DNA from: Paraburkholderia caffeinitolerans
GTDB taxonomy: Bacteria; Pseudomonadota; Gammaproteobacteria; Burkholderiales; Burkholderiaceae
Reading direction: 5' to 3'
DNA length: 64,000 nucleotides
Assembly (NCBI RefSeq): GCF_902859945.1
Contig: NZ_CADIKL010000020.1
Span: forward strand, 55,536 to 119,535
Shown: positions 1-8,180 of the stretch, piece by piece
Layout of the letters: each line of letters begins with the position of its first letter
How positions within the stretch are numbered: the first letter of the stretch is position 1
The notes under the pieces: generated by a model
The model's database searches: none
The model's input: only the letters and a program-made list of their open reading frames with translations
What the model was told of the DNA's origin: nothing
Position numbers and translations under genes: made by a program

Positions 1-118
1 ATGCGACCTGGACTACTGCGCGAACACCGCGCGGGACATGAAGATCGATGTCGCGCTGAAGAACTCGTTCGGCTTTGGCGGCACGAACGGCACGCTTGTT
101 TTCAAGCGCTTCGCTTGA
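1..118 (+). CDS. fabF: 3-oxoacyl-ACP synthase II, C-terminal fragment
   Basis: Only the last 38 or so residues are inside the window, read in the frame starting at base 2. The tail has the beta-ketoacyl synthase C-terminal signature NSFGFGGTNG followed by TLVF, the glycine-rich strand that closes the thiolase fold in condensing enzymes. FabF extends acyl-ACP with malonyl-ACP in the cytoplasmic fatty acid cycle. The catalytic Cys and first His lie upstream of the window, so FabB and FabF cannot be separated from this fragment alone. Position just before rpoE, as commonly seen in beta-proteobacteria, favours FabF. Confidence 0.85.
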   Translation, partial: CDLDYCANTARDMKIDVALKNSFGFGGTNGTLVFKRFA

Positions 119-149
119 ACTGCTGCTAAACACGGCATGTGAGCCCGAT

Positions 150-653
150 GTGATCGCCTCGTGCGACACGGCGGCCGCGCCGGCGCAGTTGCATGCGCCG
201 GCCGGCTGCGACACCTTTTCCGATACGCGGCGCATACGTGCGCCGCGTATTGTCTTGCGCCCGTCCTGGGCACTGCATGCGCTGCTGCTTGCAGGCGTGC
301 TGATTGCGACTGCCGCGTTTTTCACGACGCTCGCGCCCTGGCTTGGCGCATGGCGGGCTTTGCCGCCGGCGCTCGCGCTGGGCGCAGCCGGACTGCTCGC
401 TTTTCAGGCATGGCGCCGTGCGCAGCCAGCCTTCATCGAAATCGGGGCCGACCGTTTCGCCGCCTTTGCGCGCACCGGGGCACAACTTGTCGACGGACGC
501 CTGCTCGGCGCCTCGCAGTGGGGCGCGGCGCTCCTCGCGCTCGTGGTGGAAGAGGGCGGACGCCGCAAGACGCTGCTCGTGGCCGCCGATTCTCTCGGTG
601 CCGAGACTTACCGCATCCTCGCAGTGAGCGCGCGCGCCGCCGCTGGCCGTTAA
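150..653 (+). CDS. small inner-membrane protein, YgfX-like (putative)
   Basis: About 167 residues if the GTG at 150 is used; an in-frame ATG at 75 overlaps fabF and is less likely, and no strong ribosome binding site settles the start. A short polar N-terminus is followed by an LRPSW motif, two hydrophobic helices (about residues 42-62 and 70-89) and a soluble C-terminal half ending in a DSLGAETYRIL segment. Two N-terminal helices plus a small beta-rich tail with a D-x-L-x-x-E-x-(F/Y)-R pattern resemble the YgfX/CptA family, described as a membrane partner of SdhE in other bacteria. That link is inferred from pattern memory. No SdhE gene is in the window, so the toxin label should not be assumed. 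It lies between fabF and rpoE on the same strand. Confidence 0.55.
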   Translation: MIASCDTAAAPAQLHAPAGCDTFSDTRRIRAPRIVLRPSWALHALLLAGVLIATAAFFTTLAPWLGAWRALPPALALGAAGLLAFQAWRRAQPAFIEIGADRFAAFARTGAQLVDGRLLGASQWGAALLALVVEEGGRRKTLLVAADSLGAETYRILAVSARAAAGR

Positions 654-787
654 CACATTCAAGCGCCATCGCGCTTGCACGGCCGATGGCGTTTTTACGG
701 TTTCGCGTACCCGCATTTTTCCGCATTGCCTGCATTGTCTCCGGCCGCTGCACCCCAGCCAGTCTTGCGTTGCGTCTGCCAGAGCGC

Positions 788-840
788 TGTAACGACTGTA
801 ACGGCTGTTACGCGTGTAACGTGGCAGCGTGGCGGTAACG
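788..840 (+). repeat. tandem 9-bp repeat TGTAACG-NN upstream of rpoE
   Basis: TGTAACG or its one-base variant TGTTACG occurs at 788, 797, 806 and 815, exactly 9 bp apart, and GGTAACG follows at 834. A -10-like TACAAT sits at 842-847 with no good -35 at the usual distance, so the repeats cover the place where a -35 and an activator would bind. GTAAC half-sites in direct repeat resemble recognition elements of OmpR-family regulators in general; the actual regulator is unknown. The rest of 654-889 holds no gene that I can support. Confidence 0.6.
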
Positions 841-889
841 CTACAATGGTGCCCCCGCGTCCACTTCAATGAGCTAACGGATTTTTCAG

Positions 890-1489
890 GTGAGCGAAAA
901 AGAAATAGACCAGTTGCTGGTCGAGCGCGTGCAAAAAGGCGACAAGGCTGCGTTCGAACTTCTGGTCTCCAAGTACCACCGCAAGATCATCCGCCTGATC
1001 TCGCGCCTCGTGCGGGATCCCGCCGAGGTCGAAGACGTGGCGCAGGACGCCTTTATCAAGGCGTATCGGGCCCTGCCGCAGTTTCGTGGCGAATCCGCTT
1101 TCTATACGTGGTTGTACCGAATTGCCGTCAACACGGCGAAGAACTACCTTGCGACCCAGGGAAGACGCGCCCCCACATCCACCGAAGCAGATGCAGAAGA
1201 AGCGGAAACTTTCTCGGACGCCGATCAACTAAGGGATATCAATACGCCCGAGTCGATGTTGATGAGCAAGCAGATTGCCGAGACGGTTAACGCTGCCATG
1301 GCGGTTTTACCGGAAGAACTGCGCACCGCCATTACGCTTCGGGAAATTGAGGGTTTGAGCTACGAGGAAATCGCCGAAATGATGGGGTGCCCGATCGGCA
1401 CTGTCAGATCGAGAATTTTCCGTGCTCGCGAAGCCATTGCGGCAAGATTGCGTCCGCTGCTGGACACACCGGAAGGCAAGCGCTGGTAG
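890..1489 (+). CDS. rpoE: RNA polymerase sigma factor RpoE (AlgU-type ECF sigma)
   Basis: This 199-residue group IV (ECF) sigma factor directs RNA polymerase to envelope-stress promoters. Region 2 spans about residues 10-95, with the EDVAQDAFIKAYRAL segment (core binding) and the FYTWLYRIAVNTAKNYL stretch (-10 recognition). Region 4 spans about 135-185 with an LREIEGLSYEEIAE helix-turn-helix and GTVRSRIFRAREAI. The start is the GTG at 890. Immediately downstream lie its likely anti-sigma factor, the RseB partner and a MucD protease, matching the sigma-E/AlgU operon of other proteobacteria. Length is typical for RpoE/AlgU. The protein is presumably held at the membrane by RseA until stress-triggered proteolysis. 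Confidence 0.95.
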   Translation: MSEKEIDQLLVERVQKGDKAAFELLVSKYHRKIIRLISRLVRDPAEVEDVAQDAFIKAYRALPQFRGESAFYTWLYRIAVNTAKNYLATQGRRAPTSTEADAEEAETFSDADQLRDINTPESMLMSKQIAETVNAAMAVLPEELRTAITLREIEGLSYEEIAEMMGCPIGTVRSRIFRAREAIAARLRPLLDTPEGKRW

Positions 1490-1576
1490 CACACCAGCGC
1501 TGCGCCGGGCACGGACGCAATTCACTGGATGTGGGTGTGTGTCACTACGGGGCTCTGTAAGAAAATGGGGAGCATC

Positions 1577-2233
1577 ATGGGGTCGGTTTCGATGCAATCG
1601 GTGTCAAGCTCGCGCGGCGAGCAACTGTCCGCCTTCGTCGACGGCGAAATGGCCGGCGATGAACAGCATCTGAACGCTATTCTTTCGGGGCTCGATCAAG
1701 AGGGCCGCAAGGCCTGGTCGAGCTATCATCTGATCGGCGACGTGCTGCGTTCCGACGACCTGGCGATGAGCCCGGCCGCGAGCCAGTCGTTCATGGCGGG
1801 CTTTGCCGCGCGTTTCGAGGCGGAGCCGCACGTGCTCGCGCCGGCAGCTCTGCCCGCTGCATCGGGGCAATCCGCCACGCATAACGGCCGCGTCTCGCGC
1901 ATTCTTGCGCTGCGCCGCCGCGTCGTGCCGTCGCTGGCCGTGGCCGCCGCGGCCGCTACGCTCACGTGGATCGTCATGCCGCAAATGCGCGGCGTCGGCA
2001 TGGCCGGCGCGCCGCAGATCGCCGCGGTGCAATCCGCTGGCGACAATGTCCAGCGCGTGGCCATGAATACCGTGCCGGTGCAGACGGCGGCTGCCATGCA
2101 GGACGGCAATATCATCCGCGATGCGCGTCTGGACGAATATCTCGAAGCGCACCAGCAGTTCGCGCAGCAGCCGGTCATGTCGGATTCGATGCCGTTCATC
2201 CGGTCTGCCGCCCTCACCACGCAAGGCCAGTAA
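1577..2233 (+). CDS. rseA: sigma-E factor negative regulatory protein (RseA/MucA-like anti-sigma)
   Basis: A 218-residue single-pass inner-membrane anti-sigma factor. The N-terminal cytoplasmic domain has the RseA-type signature EQLSAFVDGEM near residue 15 and a conserved WSSYHLIGDVLRS stretch, which in this family contacts sigma-E. One transmembrane helix lies at about residues 116-134; the remainder would be periplasmic and available to RseB and site-1 proteolysis. In-frame ATGs exist at 1529, 1565 and 1577; I chose 1577 because GGGGAG precedes it at proper spacing. It lies between rpoE and rseB. Function is from family knowledge and gene order. Confidence 0.88.
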   Translation: MGSVSMQSVSSSRGEQLSAFVDGEMAGDEQHLNAILSGLDQEGRKAWSSYHLIGDVLRSDDLAMSPAASQSFMAGFAARFEAEPHVLAPAALPAASGQSATHNGRVSRILALRRRVVPSLAVAAAAATLTWIVMPQMRGVGMAGAPQIAAVQSAGDNVQRVAMNTVPVQTAAAMQDGNIIRDARLDEYLEAHQQFAQQPVMSDSMPFIRSAALTTQGQ

Positions 2234-2239
2234 AGTCTG

Positions 2240-3310
2240 ATGCAGATAGAGCGGTTCAATAAAACGACAATCTTGGGGCGGCTGCCGGCATTGCTGTGCT
2301 GTGCAGCCGTAATGTTCACCGCTCTGTCCGCCGCCACGCACGCACACGCGCAGGGCGCGTCTGCCGCCTCCGCGGTAGACCCCGCTGCGCGGCAGAGCGC
2401 CCTGCAGTGGCTAGATCGCATCCAGCAGGCTGCGCAGCAGCTGAACTATGCGGGCACCTTCGTCTACCAGCGCGGCGCGTTCGTGCAGTCCTCGCGCATC
2501 ACGCACTACGCCACCAAGAGCGATGGCGAGTACGAGCAGCTCGAAAGCCTCGACGGCAAGCCGCGCAAGATGCTGCGCCATAACGACGATCTCTACACGT
2601 TCGTGCCCGAACGCAAGCTGTGCGTCGTCGAAAAACGCCAGAACAAGGAAGCCTTCCCCGCACTGCTCGCTACGAATGGCGAACAGGTGCTCGCCGTCTA
2701 TGAGCCGAAAATGCTCGGTAGCGACCGTGTGGCCGGCATCGACAGCAGCGTGATCGAACTCAGCCCGAAGGACGCCTATCGCTTTGCCTACAAGCTGTGG
2801 GTCGATGCGAAAACGGGCCTGCTGCTGCGCGCGCAGACGCTCGATCCGTCGAATGGCCAGGTGCTCCAGCAACTCTCCTTTACGCAGGTGAGTATCGGCG
2901 TGCCGGTGGACAAGGCGCCGATCGTGGCCGGCATGCGCAACACCGCCGGCTGGACGGTCGTGCGTGCGCCGCTACAAACAGTCGATATGGGGGCCCAAGG
3001 CTGGACCTTCGCGCAAACGGTGCCGGGCTTTCGCATGATTCGCGAAGTGCGTCGCCCGATGGCCGCACGCGATGCCAACGAGCCGCCCATTCCCGTCGAT
3101 CAGGCCGTGTTCTCAGATGGGCTGTCGGCCGTCTCCGTGTTTGTCGAGCCAGTCGAGCACAATAGCCGCAAGGAAGGCTCGGGCAGCAGCGGCGCGACCC
3201 ACGTGCTCGTGAAGCGCAGCGGGGACTACTGGATCACTTTGCTTGGCGAGGTGCCCCAGGCCACGTTGCAGCAATTCGCGTCTGCCATAGAATACAAAGC
3301 TCCCAAGTAA
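2240..3310 (+). CDS. rseB: MucB/RseB periplasmic sigma-E regulator
   Basis: A 356-residue exported protein. An N-terminal signal peptide (about residues 12-38) ends near AHAQG. The mature part has the lipoprotein-localisation-like fold expected for RseB: an N-terminal domain beginning ALQWLDRIQQAAQQLNYAGTFVYQRG and a smaller C-terminal domain ending GEVPQATLQQFASAIEYK. RseB binds the periplasmic part of RseA and delays its cleavage; lipid or LPS signals release it in species studied. Start ATG lies 6 bp after the rseA stop, so the two are almost certainly cotranscribed. Confidence 0.93.
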   Translation: MQIERFNKTTILGRLPALLCCAAVMFTALSAATHAHAQGASAASAVDPAARQSALQWLDRIQQAAQQLNYAGTFVYQRGAFVQSSRITHYATKSDGEYEQLESLDGKPRKMLRHNDDLYTFVPERKLCVVEKRQNKEAFPALLATNGEQVLAVYEPKMLGSDRVAGIDSSVIELSPKDAYRFAYKLWVDAKTGLLLRAQTLDPSNGQVLQQLSFTQVSIGVPVDKAPIVAGMRNTAGWTVVRAPLQTVDMGAQGWTFAQTVPGFRMIREVRRPMAARDANEPPIPVDQAVFSDGLSAVSVFVEPVEHNSRKEGSGSSGATHVLVKRSGDYWITLLGEVPQATLQQFASAIEYKAPK

Positions 3311-3330
3311 CCGCTACGGCCGATTTCGAT

Positions 3331-4830
3331 ATGACGATCCTCCCGCTGCGCAAATTCTTCGCGGCCGCGGTGGTGGCGGTATGCCTGCCGTTCGCCCCGC
3401 TCACGGCATTGGCGGCGCCCGCCGCCAATTTGCCGGACTTCACCGATCTCGTGGACAAGGTGGGGCCCTCTGTCGTCAACATCCGCACCACCACGCGCGT
3501 GACGCTCTCGCCGCGCGGGCTGCCGCCGGGGATGGACAACGGCGACATGTCGGAATTTTTCCGCCGCTTCTTTGGCATTCCCGTGCCACAGGGGCCGCAG
3601 GGCGGCCAGTCGCCGCGCGGCGGTCAAGGCGGTGGCCAGGACTCCGGCCCGGACAGCGGCAACGACACTGAGCAGAGCAGCGGCGTGGGCTCGGGCTTCA
3701 TCATGACGAGCGACGGTTACGTGATGACCAACGCGCACGTCGTCGACGACGCGGACAGCATCTACGTCACGCTCACCGACAAGCGCGAGTTCAAGGCCAA
3801 ACTGATCGGCGTGGACGACCGCACCGACGTGGCGGTCGTGAAGATTCAGGCCAACAACTTGCCGGCTATTACGATCGGCGATTCGAACAAGGTGCGCGTG
3901 GGCGAGTGGGTGCTGGCGATCGGTTCGCCGTTCGGACTCGAAAACACCGTGACTGCTGGCATCGTGAGCGCGAAGGGGCGCGATACGGGCGACTATCTGC
4001 CGTTCATTCAGACCGACGTGGCCGTGAACCCCGGCAACTCGGGCGGCCCGCTCATCAATATGCAGGGCGAGGTGATCGGCATCAACTCGCAGATCTATAG
4101 CCGCACTGGCGGCTTCATGGGCATTTCGTTCGCGATTCCGATTGACGAGGCGATGCGCGTGGCCGATCAGCTCAAGGCCACGGGCAAGGTCACGCGCGGC
4201 CGGATTGCGGTGGCGATCGGCGAGGTGACCAAGGACGTGGCCGATTCGCTCGGCCTGCCGAAGGCGCAGGGCGCGCTGGTGTCGAGCGTCGAGCCGGGCG
4301 GTCCGGCCGACAAGGCGGGCATCCAGCCGGGCGACATCATCCAGAAGTTCAACGGCCAGACCGTCGATGCGGCCACCGACTTGCCGCGCATGGTGGGCGA
4401 CACCAAGCCGGGCACGCGCTCGACCATCACGATCTGGCGTAAGGGCACGACGCGCGATTTGCCGATCACCGTGGCCGAGTTGCAGCCGGACAAGGGCACG
4501 AAGGCGGACCAGCGCAAGGCGCCGGAGCCCAAGCCGCGCGCGGCGAATGCCCTGGGTCTTTCCGTGACGGACCTCACCGCCGATCAACTGAGCCAGCTCA
4601 AGATCAAGGGCGGCGTGATGGTGGACTCGGTGGACGGCCCGGCCGCGCGCGCGGGCTTGCAGAAGGGTGACATCATCCTGCGTGTGGGCGACACGGATAT
4701 CACGGGTGCGAAGCAGTTCCAGGAAGTCACGTCGCGGCTCGACTCGCAGAAGATGGTGGCGATCCTCGTGCGCCGCGGCGACAACACGCAGTTCGTGCCG
4801 CTGCGCCCGCGCAATCCGGGGCAGAAGTAA
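3331..4830 (+). CDS. mucD: periplasmic serine protease, DegP/MucD family (Do-like)
   Basis: A 499-residue HtrA-family protease/chaperone acting on misfolded periplasmic proteins. It has an N-terminal signal sequence (about residues 7-29) and a trypsin-like domain with the catalytic triad visible as His136 (TNAHVV), Asp166 (RTDVAVVK) and Ser237 (GNSGGP). Two PDZ domains follow at about 285-370 and 405-495. A Gly/Gln/Ser-rich loop at about 86-116, before the catalytic core, corresponds to the variable LA-loop region of DegP relatives. It follows rseB by 20 bp, the standard sigma-E operon order, and probably also helps to keep sigma-E activity low. Confidence 0.95.
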   Translation: MTILPLRKFFAAAVVAVCLPFAPLTALAAPAANLPDFTDLVDKVGPSVVNIRTTTRVTLSPRGLPPGMDNGDMSEFFRRFFGIPVPQGPQGGQSPRGGQGGGQDSGPDSGNDTEQSSGVGSGFIMTSDGYVMTNAHVVDDADSIYVTLTDKREFKAKLIGVDDRTDVAVVKIQANNLPAITIGDSNKVRVGEWVLAIGSPFGLENTVTAGIVSAKGRDTGDYLPFIQTDVAVNPGNSGGPLINMQGEVIGINSQIYSRTGGFMGISFAIPIDEAMRVADQLKATGKVTRGRIAVAIGEVTKDVADSLGLPKAQGALVSSVEPGGPADKAGIQPGDIIQKFNGQTVDAATDLPRMVGDTKPGTRSTITIWRKGTTRDLPITVAELQPDKGTKADQRKAPEPKPRAANALGLSVTDLTADQLSQLKIKGGVMVDSVDGPAARAGLQKGDIILRVGDTDITGAKQFQEVTSRLDSQKMVAILVRRGDNTQFVPLRPRNPGQK

Positions 4831-4833
4831 GCG

Positions 4834-5160
4834 ATGAGCGCTCCTGCCCTGAAGCCGGCCGCTACGGGTTCGCGTACGGGAGCGCATCTCGTGCTTTATG
4901 GCCGTGCGTGGTGTCATCTGTGCGAGGACATGCGTGCGGCGCTTGAGCCGTTGGCGGCAGTGGCGGGGGCGCACATCGAGATGATCGATGTCGATTCCGA
5001 CCCCGCGCTGCAGGCGCGCTACGATGAACTCGTGCCGGTGCTGGTCTGCGATGGTATCGAACTGTGCCACTACTGGCTGGACGAGGCGCGCGTGCGTACC
5101 GCGCTGGGCTTGGGCGCTGCGGCGCCCGATGGCGCGTCGCAGGGTGTCGCTGCACCGTGA
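4834..5160 (+). CDS. glutaredoxin family protein (DUF836-like thioredoxin fold)
   Basis: A 108-residue small redox protein. A beta strand (HLVLYG) leads into a Cys27-His-Leu-Cys30 active site, and a conserved VPVLVCDG cis-proline loop follows, the hallmarks of the thioredoxin/glutaredoxin fold. The CHLC motif and short length match the glutaredoxin-like DUF836 family that often precedes lepA in beta-proteobacteria. It begins only 3 bp after the mucD stop, so it is presumably transcribed with it. The physiological substrate is unknown. Confidence 0.85.
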   Translation: MSAPALKPAATGSRTGAHLVLYGRAWCHLCEDMRAALEPLAAVAGAHIEMIDVDSDPALQARYDELVPVLVCDGIELCHYWLDEARVRTALGLGAAAPDGASQGVAAP

Positions 5161-5290
5161 TATATCGGTGACTTACTGCACGGTTCGCCGGGCGGCCCCC
5201 TTTTCGGCTAAAATAGATCGTTTTTTCATCTGTTTACGAGGCGTGTCCAGCTTTCGTTGGGGCGCGCCTTTTTCGCTTGATCGGTACTGA

Positions 5291-7084
5291 ATGGATCATA
5301 TTCGTAACTTCTCGATCATTGCGCACATCGACCATGGCAAGTCGACGCTCGCCGATCGCATCATCCAGCTGTGCGGTGGCCTGTCCGACCGTGAAATGGA
5401 ATCGCAGGTGCTCGACTCGATGGATCTCGAGCGCGAGCGAGGCATCACGATCAAGGCGCAGACCGCCGCGCTCACGTACAAGGCACGTGACGGCAAGGTC
5501 TACAACCTGAATCTGATCGACACGCCGGGGCACGTCGACTTCTCGTACGAAGTCAGCCGCTCGCTTTCGGCGTGCGAGGGCGCGCTGCTCGTCGTGGACG
5601 CAAGCCAGGGCGTGGAAGCGCAGACCGTGGCGAACTGCTACACGGCGATCGAACTCGGCGTGGAAGTCGTGCCGGTGCTCAACAAGATCGACCTGCCCGC
5701 CGCCAACCCCGAAAACGCCATCGAAGAGATCGAGGACGTGATCGGCATCGACGCCACCGACGCCACGCGCTGCAGCGCGAAGACCGGCATCGGCGTGGAC
5801 GACGTGCTCGAATCGCTCATCGCCAAGGTGCCGCCGCCCAAGGGTGACCCCGATGCACCGTTGCAGGCGCTCATCATCGACTCGTGGTTCGACAACTACG
5901 TGGGCGTGGTGATGCTCGTGCGCATCGTCAACGGCACGCTGCGTCCGAAGGACAAGATCAAGCTCATGGCCACCGGCGCGCAATATCCGGTCGAGCACGT
6001 GGGCGTGTTCTCGCCGAAGTCGCGCAACCTGGAATCGCTCTCGGCGGGGCAGGTGGGCTTCATCATCGCGGGCATCAAGGAACTCGCCGCCACCAAGGTG
6101 GGCGACACCGTCACGCTCGCGACCAAGCCGGCCGAAGAACCGCTGCCAGGTTTTAAGGAAGTGAAGCCGCAGGTGTTCGCGGGCCTCTATCCGGTCGAGG
6201 CGAACCAGTACGACGCGCTGCGCGAATCGCTCGAAAAGCTCAAGCTCAACGACGCCTCGCTCCAGTACGAGCCCGAAGTTTCGCAGGCGCTGGGCTTCGG
6301 CTTCCGCTGCGGCTTCCTCGGTCTCTTGCACATGGAGATCGTGCAGGAGCGTCTCGAGCGCGAGTTCGACATGGACCTCATCACCACGGCGCCCACCGTG
6401 GTGTACGAAGTCGTGCAGGCGGACGGCACGCTGATCAAAGTCGAGAACCCGGCGAAGATGCCGGAGCCCTCGAAGATCGCCGAGATCCGCGAGCCGATCG
6501 TGACCGTGAACCTGTACATGCCGCAGGACTACGTGGGCTCGGTCATCACGCTCTGTACGCAAAAGCGCGGCAACCAGATCAACATGCAGTACCACGGTCG
6601 TCAGGTGCAGCTCACCTATGAAATTCCGATGGCCGAAATCGTGCTCGACTTCTTCGATCGTCTGAAGTCGGTGTCGCGCGGCTATGCGTCAATGGACTAC
6701 GAGTTCAAGGAGAACCGCACCGCGGACGTCGTGAAGGTCGACATGCTGATCAACGGTGACAAGGTTGATGCGTTGTCCATCATCGTGCACCGCTCGCAGT
6801 CGCAATATCGCGGCCGCGAAGTGGCGGCGAAGATGCGCGAGATCATCCCGCGCCAGATGTACGACGTGGCGATTCAGGCCGCGATCGGCGCGCACATCAT
6901 CGCGCGCGAGAACATCAAGGCGCTGCGCAAGAACGTGCTGGCCAAGTGCTACGGCGGCGACATCTCGCGTAAGAAGAAGCTTCTCGAAAAGCAGAAGGAA
7001 GGCAAGAAGCGGATGAAGCAGGTTGGCTCTGTCGAAATCCCGCAAGAGGCGTTCCTCGCGATTCTCCGGGTCGAAGACAAATAA
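5291..7084 (+). CDS. lepA: elongation factor 4 (LepA), ribosome back-translocase GTPase
   Basis: A 597-residue translational GTPase. The G1 loop AHIDHGKST is at residues 11-19, DTPGH and NKID follow, and the C-terminal LepA-specific domain ends in a Lys-rich KKLLEKQKEGKKRMKQ stretch. LepA binds the ribosome and is linked to initiation, back-translocation and stress tolerance. Length equals that of the family. A possible -10 (TAAAAT at 5209-5214) precedes it, followed by a T-rich stretch, so lepA may have its own promoter besides read-through from mucD. The lepA-lepB order is widely conserved. Confidence 0.97.
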   Translation: MDHIRNFSIIAHIDHGKSTLADRIIQLCGGLSDREMESQVLDSMDLERERGITIKAQTAALTYKARDGKVYNLNLIDTPGHVDFSYEVSRSLSACEGALLVVDASQGVEAQTVANCYTAIELGVEVVPVLNKIDLPAANPENAIEEIEDVIGIDATDATRCSAKTGIGVDDVLESLIAKVPPPKGDPDAPLQALIIDSWFDNYVGVVMLVRIVNGTLRPKDKIKLMATGAQYPVEHVGVFSPKSRNLESLSAGQVGFIIAGIKELAATKVGDTVTLATKPAEEPLPGFKEVKPQVFAGLYPVEANQYDALRESLEKLKLNDASLQYEPEVSQALGFGFRCGFLGLLHMEIVQERLEREFDMDLITTAPTVVYEVVQADGTLIKVENPAKMPEPSKIAEIREPIVTVNLYMPQDYVGSVITLCTQKRGNQINMQYHGRQVQLTYEIPMAEIVLDFFDRLKSVSRGYASMDYEFKENRTADVVKVDMLINGDKVDALSIIVHRSQSQYRGREVAAKMREIIPRQMYDVAIQAAIGAHIIARENIKALRKNVLAKCYGGDISRKKKLLEKQKEGKKRMKQVGSVEIPQEAFLAILRVEDK

Positions 7085-7117
7085 GCTGGGCAGATAAGCA
7101 GAACAACGGACCTTTTC

Positions 7118-8011
7118 ATGAATTTTGCGCTGATTCTTTTTGTGCTCGTCGTTCTGACGGGTATCGCGTGGGTTGCAGACAAGATGGTGTTCATGCCGCG
7201 CCGGCGCCTCGCCGCCGATGCGGCGGTCGCCGAATTCGACCGGCAGCAGGCACGCATTGGCGAGCGCTTCGCCGACGAGAACGCGCCCGCAACGCGTCAG
7301 AACCTGCGTAACGAAAAGCTGCGCCAGCCGTGGTGGCTCGAATACACGGCGAGCTTCTTCCCCGTGATCCTGATCGTGTTCTTCGTGCGCTCTTTCATCG
7401 TTGAGCCGTTCAAGATCCCGTCGGGTTCGATGGTGCCCACGCTGCTCGTGGGCGACTTCATCCTCGTGAACAAATTCGATTACGGTCTGCGTCTGCCGAT
7501 CACCAACACGAAGATCACCCAGGGCCGCGGGCTCGAGCGTGGCGACGTGGTGGTATTCCGCTATCCGAAGGACGAGTCGGTCGACTACATCAAGCGTGTA
7601 ATCGGCCTGCCGGGCGACGTGGTGGCGTATCAGGACAAGCAGCTCACGATCAACGGCAAGCCGGTGCCTGAAACGCCGCAAGCCGATTACTTCGACGAAG
7701 AGCGCATCGGCTATGCGAAGCAGTTCACCGAAGACCTCGGCGACCGCAAGAACAACATCCTCAATAATCCCGCCGTGCCGCCGTTCATCGTGGGCGCGGA
7801 AGATTATCCGTATCGCGACAACTGCCAGTACAACGCACGCGGCGTGATCTGCAAGGTGCCGCCGGGTCATTACTTCATGATGGGCGATAACCGCGACAAC
7901 AGCGCGGACAGCCGCTATTGGGGCTTCGTGCCCGACGCCAACATTGTTGGCCGCGCGTTCTTCATCTGGATGAACTTCAGCAGTCTGAAGCGCATCGGCT
8001 CGTTCGAGTAA
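7118..8011 (+). CDS. lepB: signal peptidase I
   Basis: A 297-residue inner-membrane protease that removes signal peptides from Sec- and Tat-exported proteins. The N-terminus has two hydrophobic helices (about residues 2-20 and 80-93) with a cytoplasmic loop between. The Ser/Lys catalytic dyad is visible as Ser104 in PSGSMVPTL and Lys159 in DYIKRVIGLPGD; the GDNRDNSADSRYWGFV box near the C-terminus is also present. It starts 33 bp after lepA in the classical lepA-lepB operon. Confidence 0.97.
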   Translation: MNFALILFVLVVLTGIAWVADKMVFMPRRRLAADAAVAEFDRQQARIGERFADENAPATRQNLRNEKLRQPWWLEYTASFFPVILIVFFVRSFIVEPFKIPSGSMVPTLLVGDFILVNKFDYGLRLPITNTKITQGRGLERGDVVVFRYPKDESVDYIKRVIGLPGDVVAYQDKQLTINGKPVPETPQADYFDEERIGYAKQFTEDLGDRKNNILNNPAVPPFIVGAEDYPYRDNCQYNARGVICKVPPGHYFMMGDNRDNSADSRYWGFVPDANIVGRAFFIWMNFSSLKRIGSFE

Positions 8012-8127
8012 TGCGTGTTCGATTGCGATGCATGCGTGCAGTATGTCTGTGACTCGCATGTGATTCGCGACGCATCTTCGCGCGCTACTTGAAGAAGCGC
8101 CGGTAACGTCGCTTCATCATGGTTTTT

Positions 8128-8165
8128 CGCCCGCCGGCCGGCGTTTTCGCCGGGGCCGGCGGGCG
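8128..8165 (+). promoter_or_regulatory. long GC-rich stem-loop upstream of rnc (candidate RNase III processing site)
   Basis: Bases 8128-8139 (CGCCCGCCGGCC) are perfectly complementary to 8154-8165, and an inner 4-bp stem GGCG/CGCC with a TTTT loop sits between them, leaving only a GG bulge. There is no T-run on the + strand afterwards, so it is not a normal terminator of lepB. It ends 15 bp before the rnc start codon. In E. coli, rnc mRNA carries a 5' hairpin cut by RNase III itself; a comparable role here is inference. Confidence 0.6.
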
Positions 8166-8180
8166 CGTTATACTCTCCCC

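Noticed and set aside
3226..5070. Very long open frame antisense to mucD
   Set aside because: GC-rich genes with strong third-position bias leave long open frames on the opposite strand. The product is His/Arg/Leu-rich with no family features, while mucD on the + strand has an intact catalytic triad. The same applies to long antisense frames over uvrC, carB, ftsH and pst genes.
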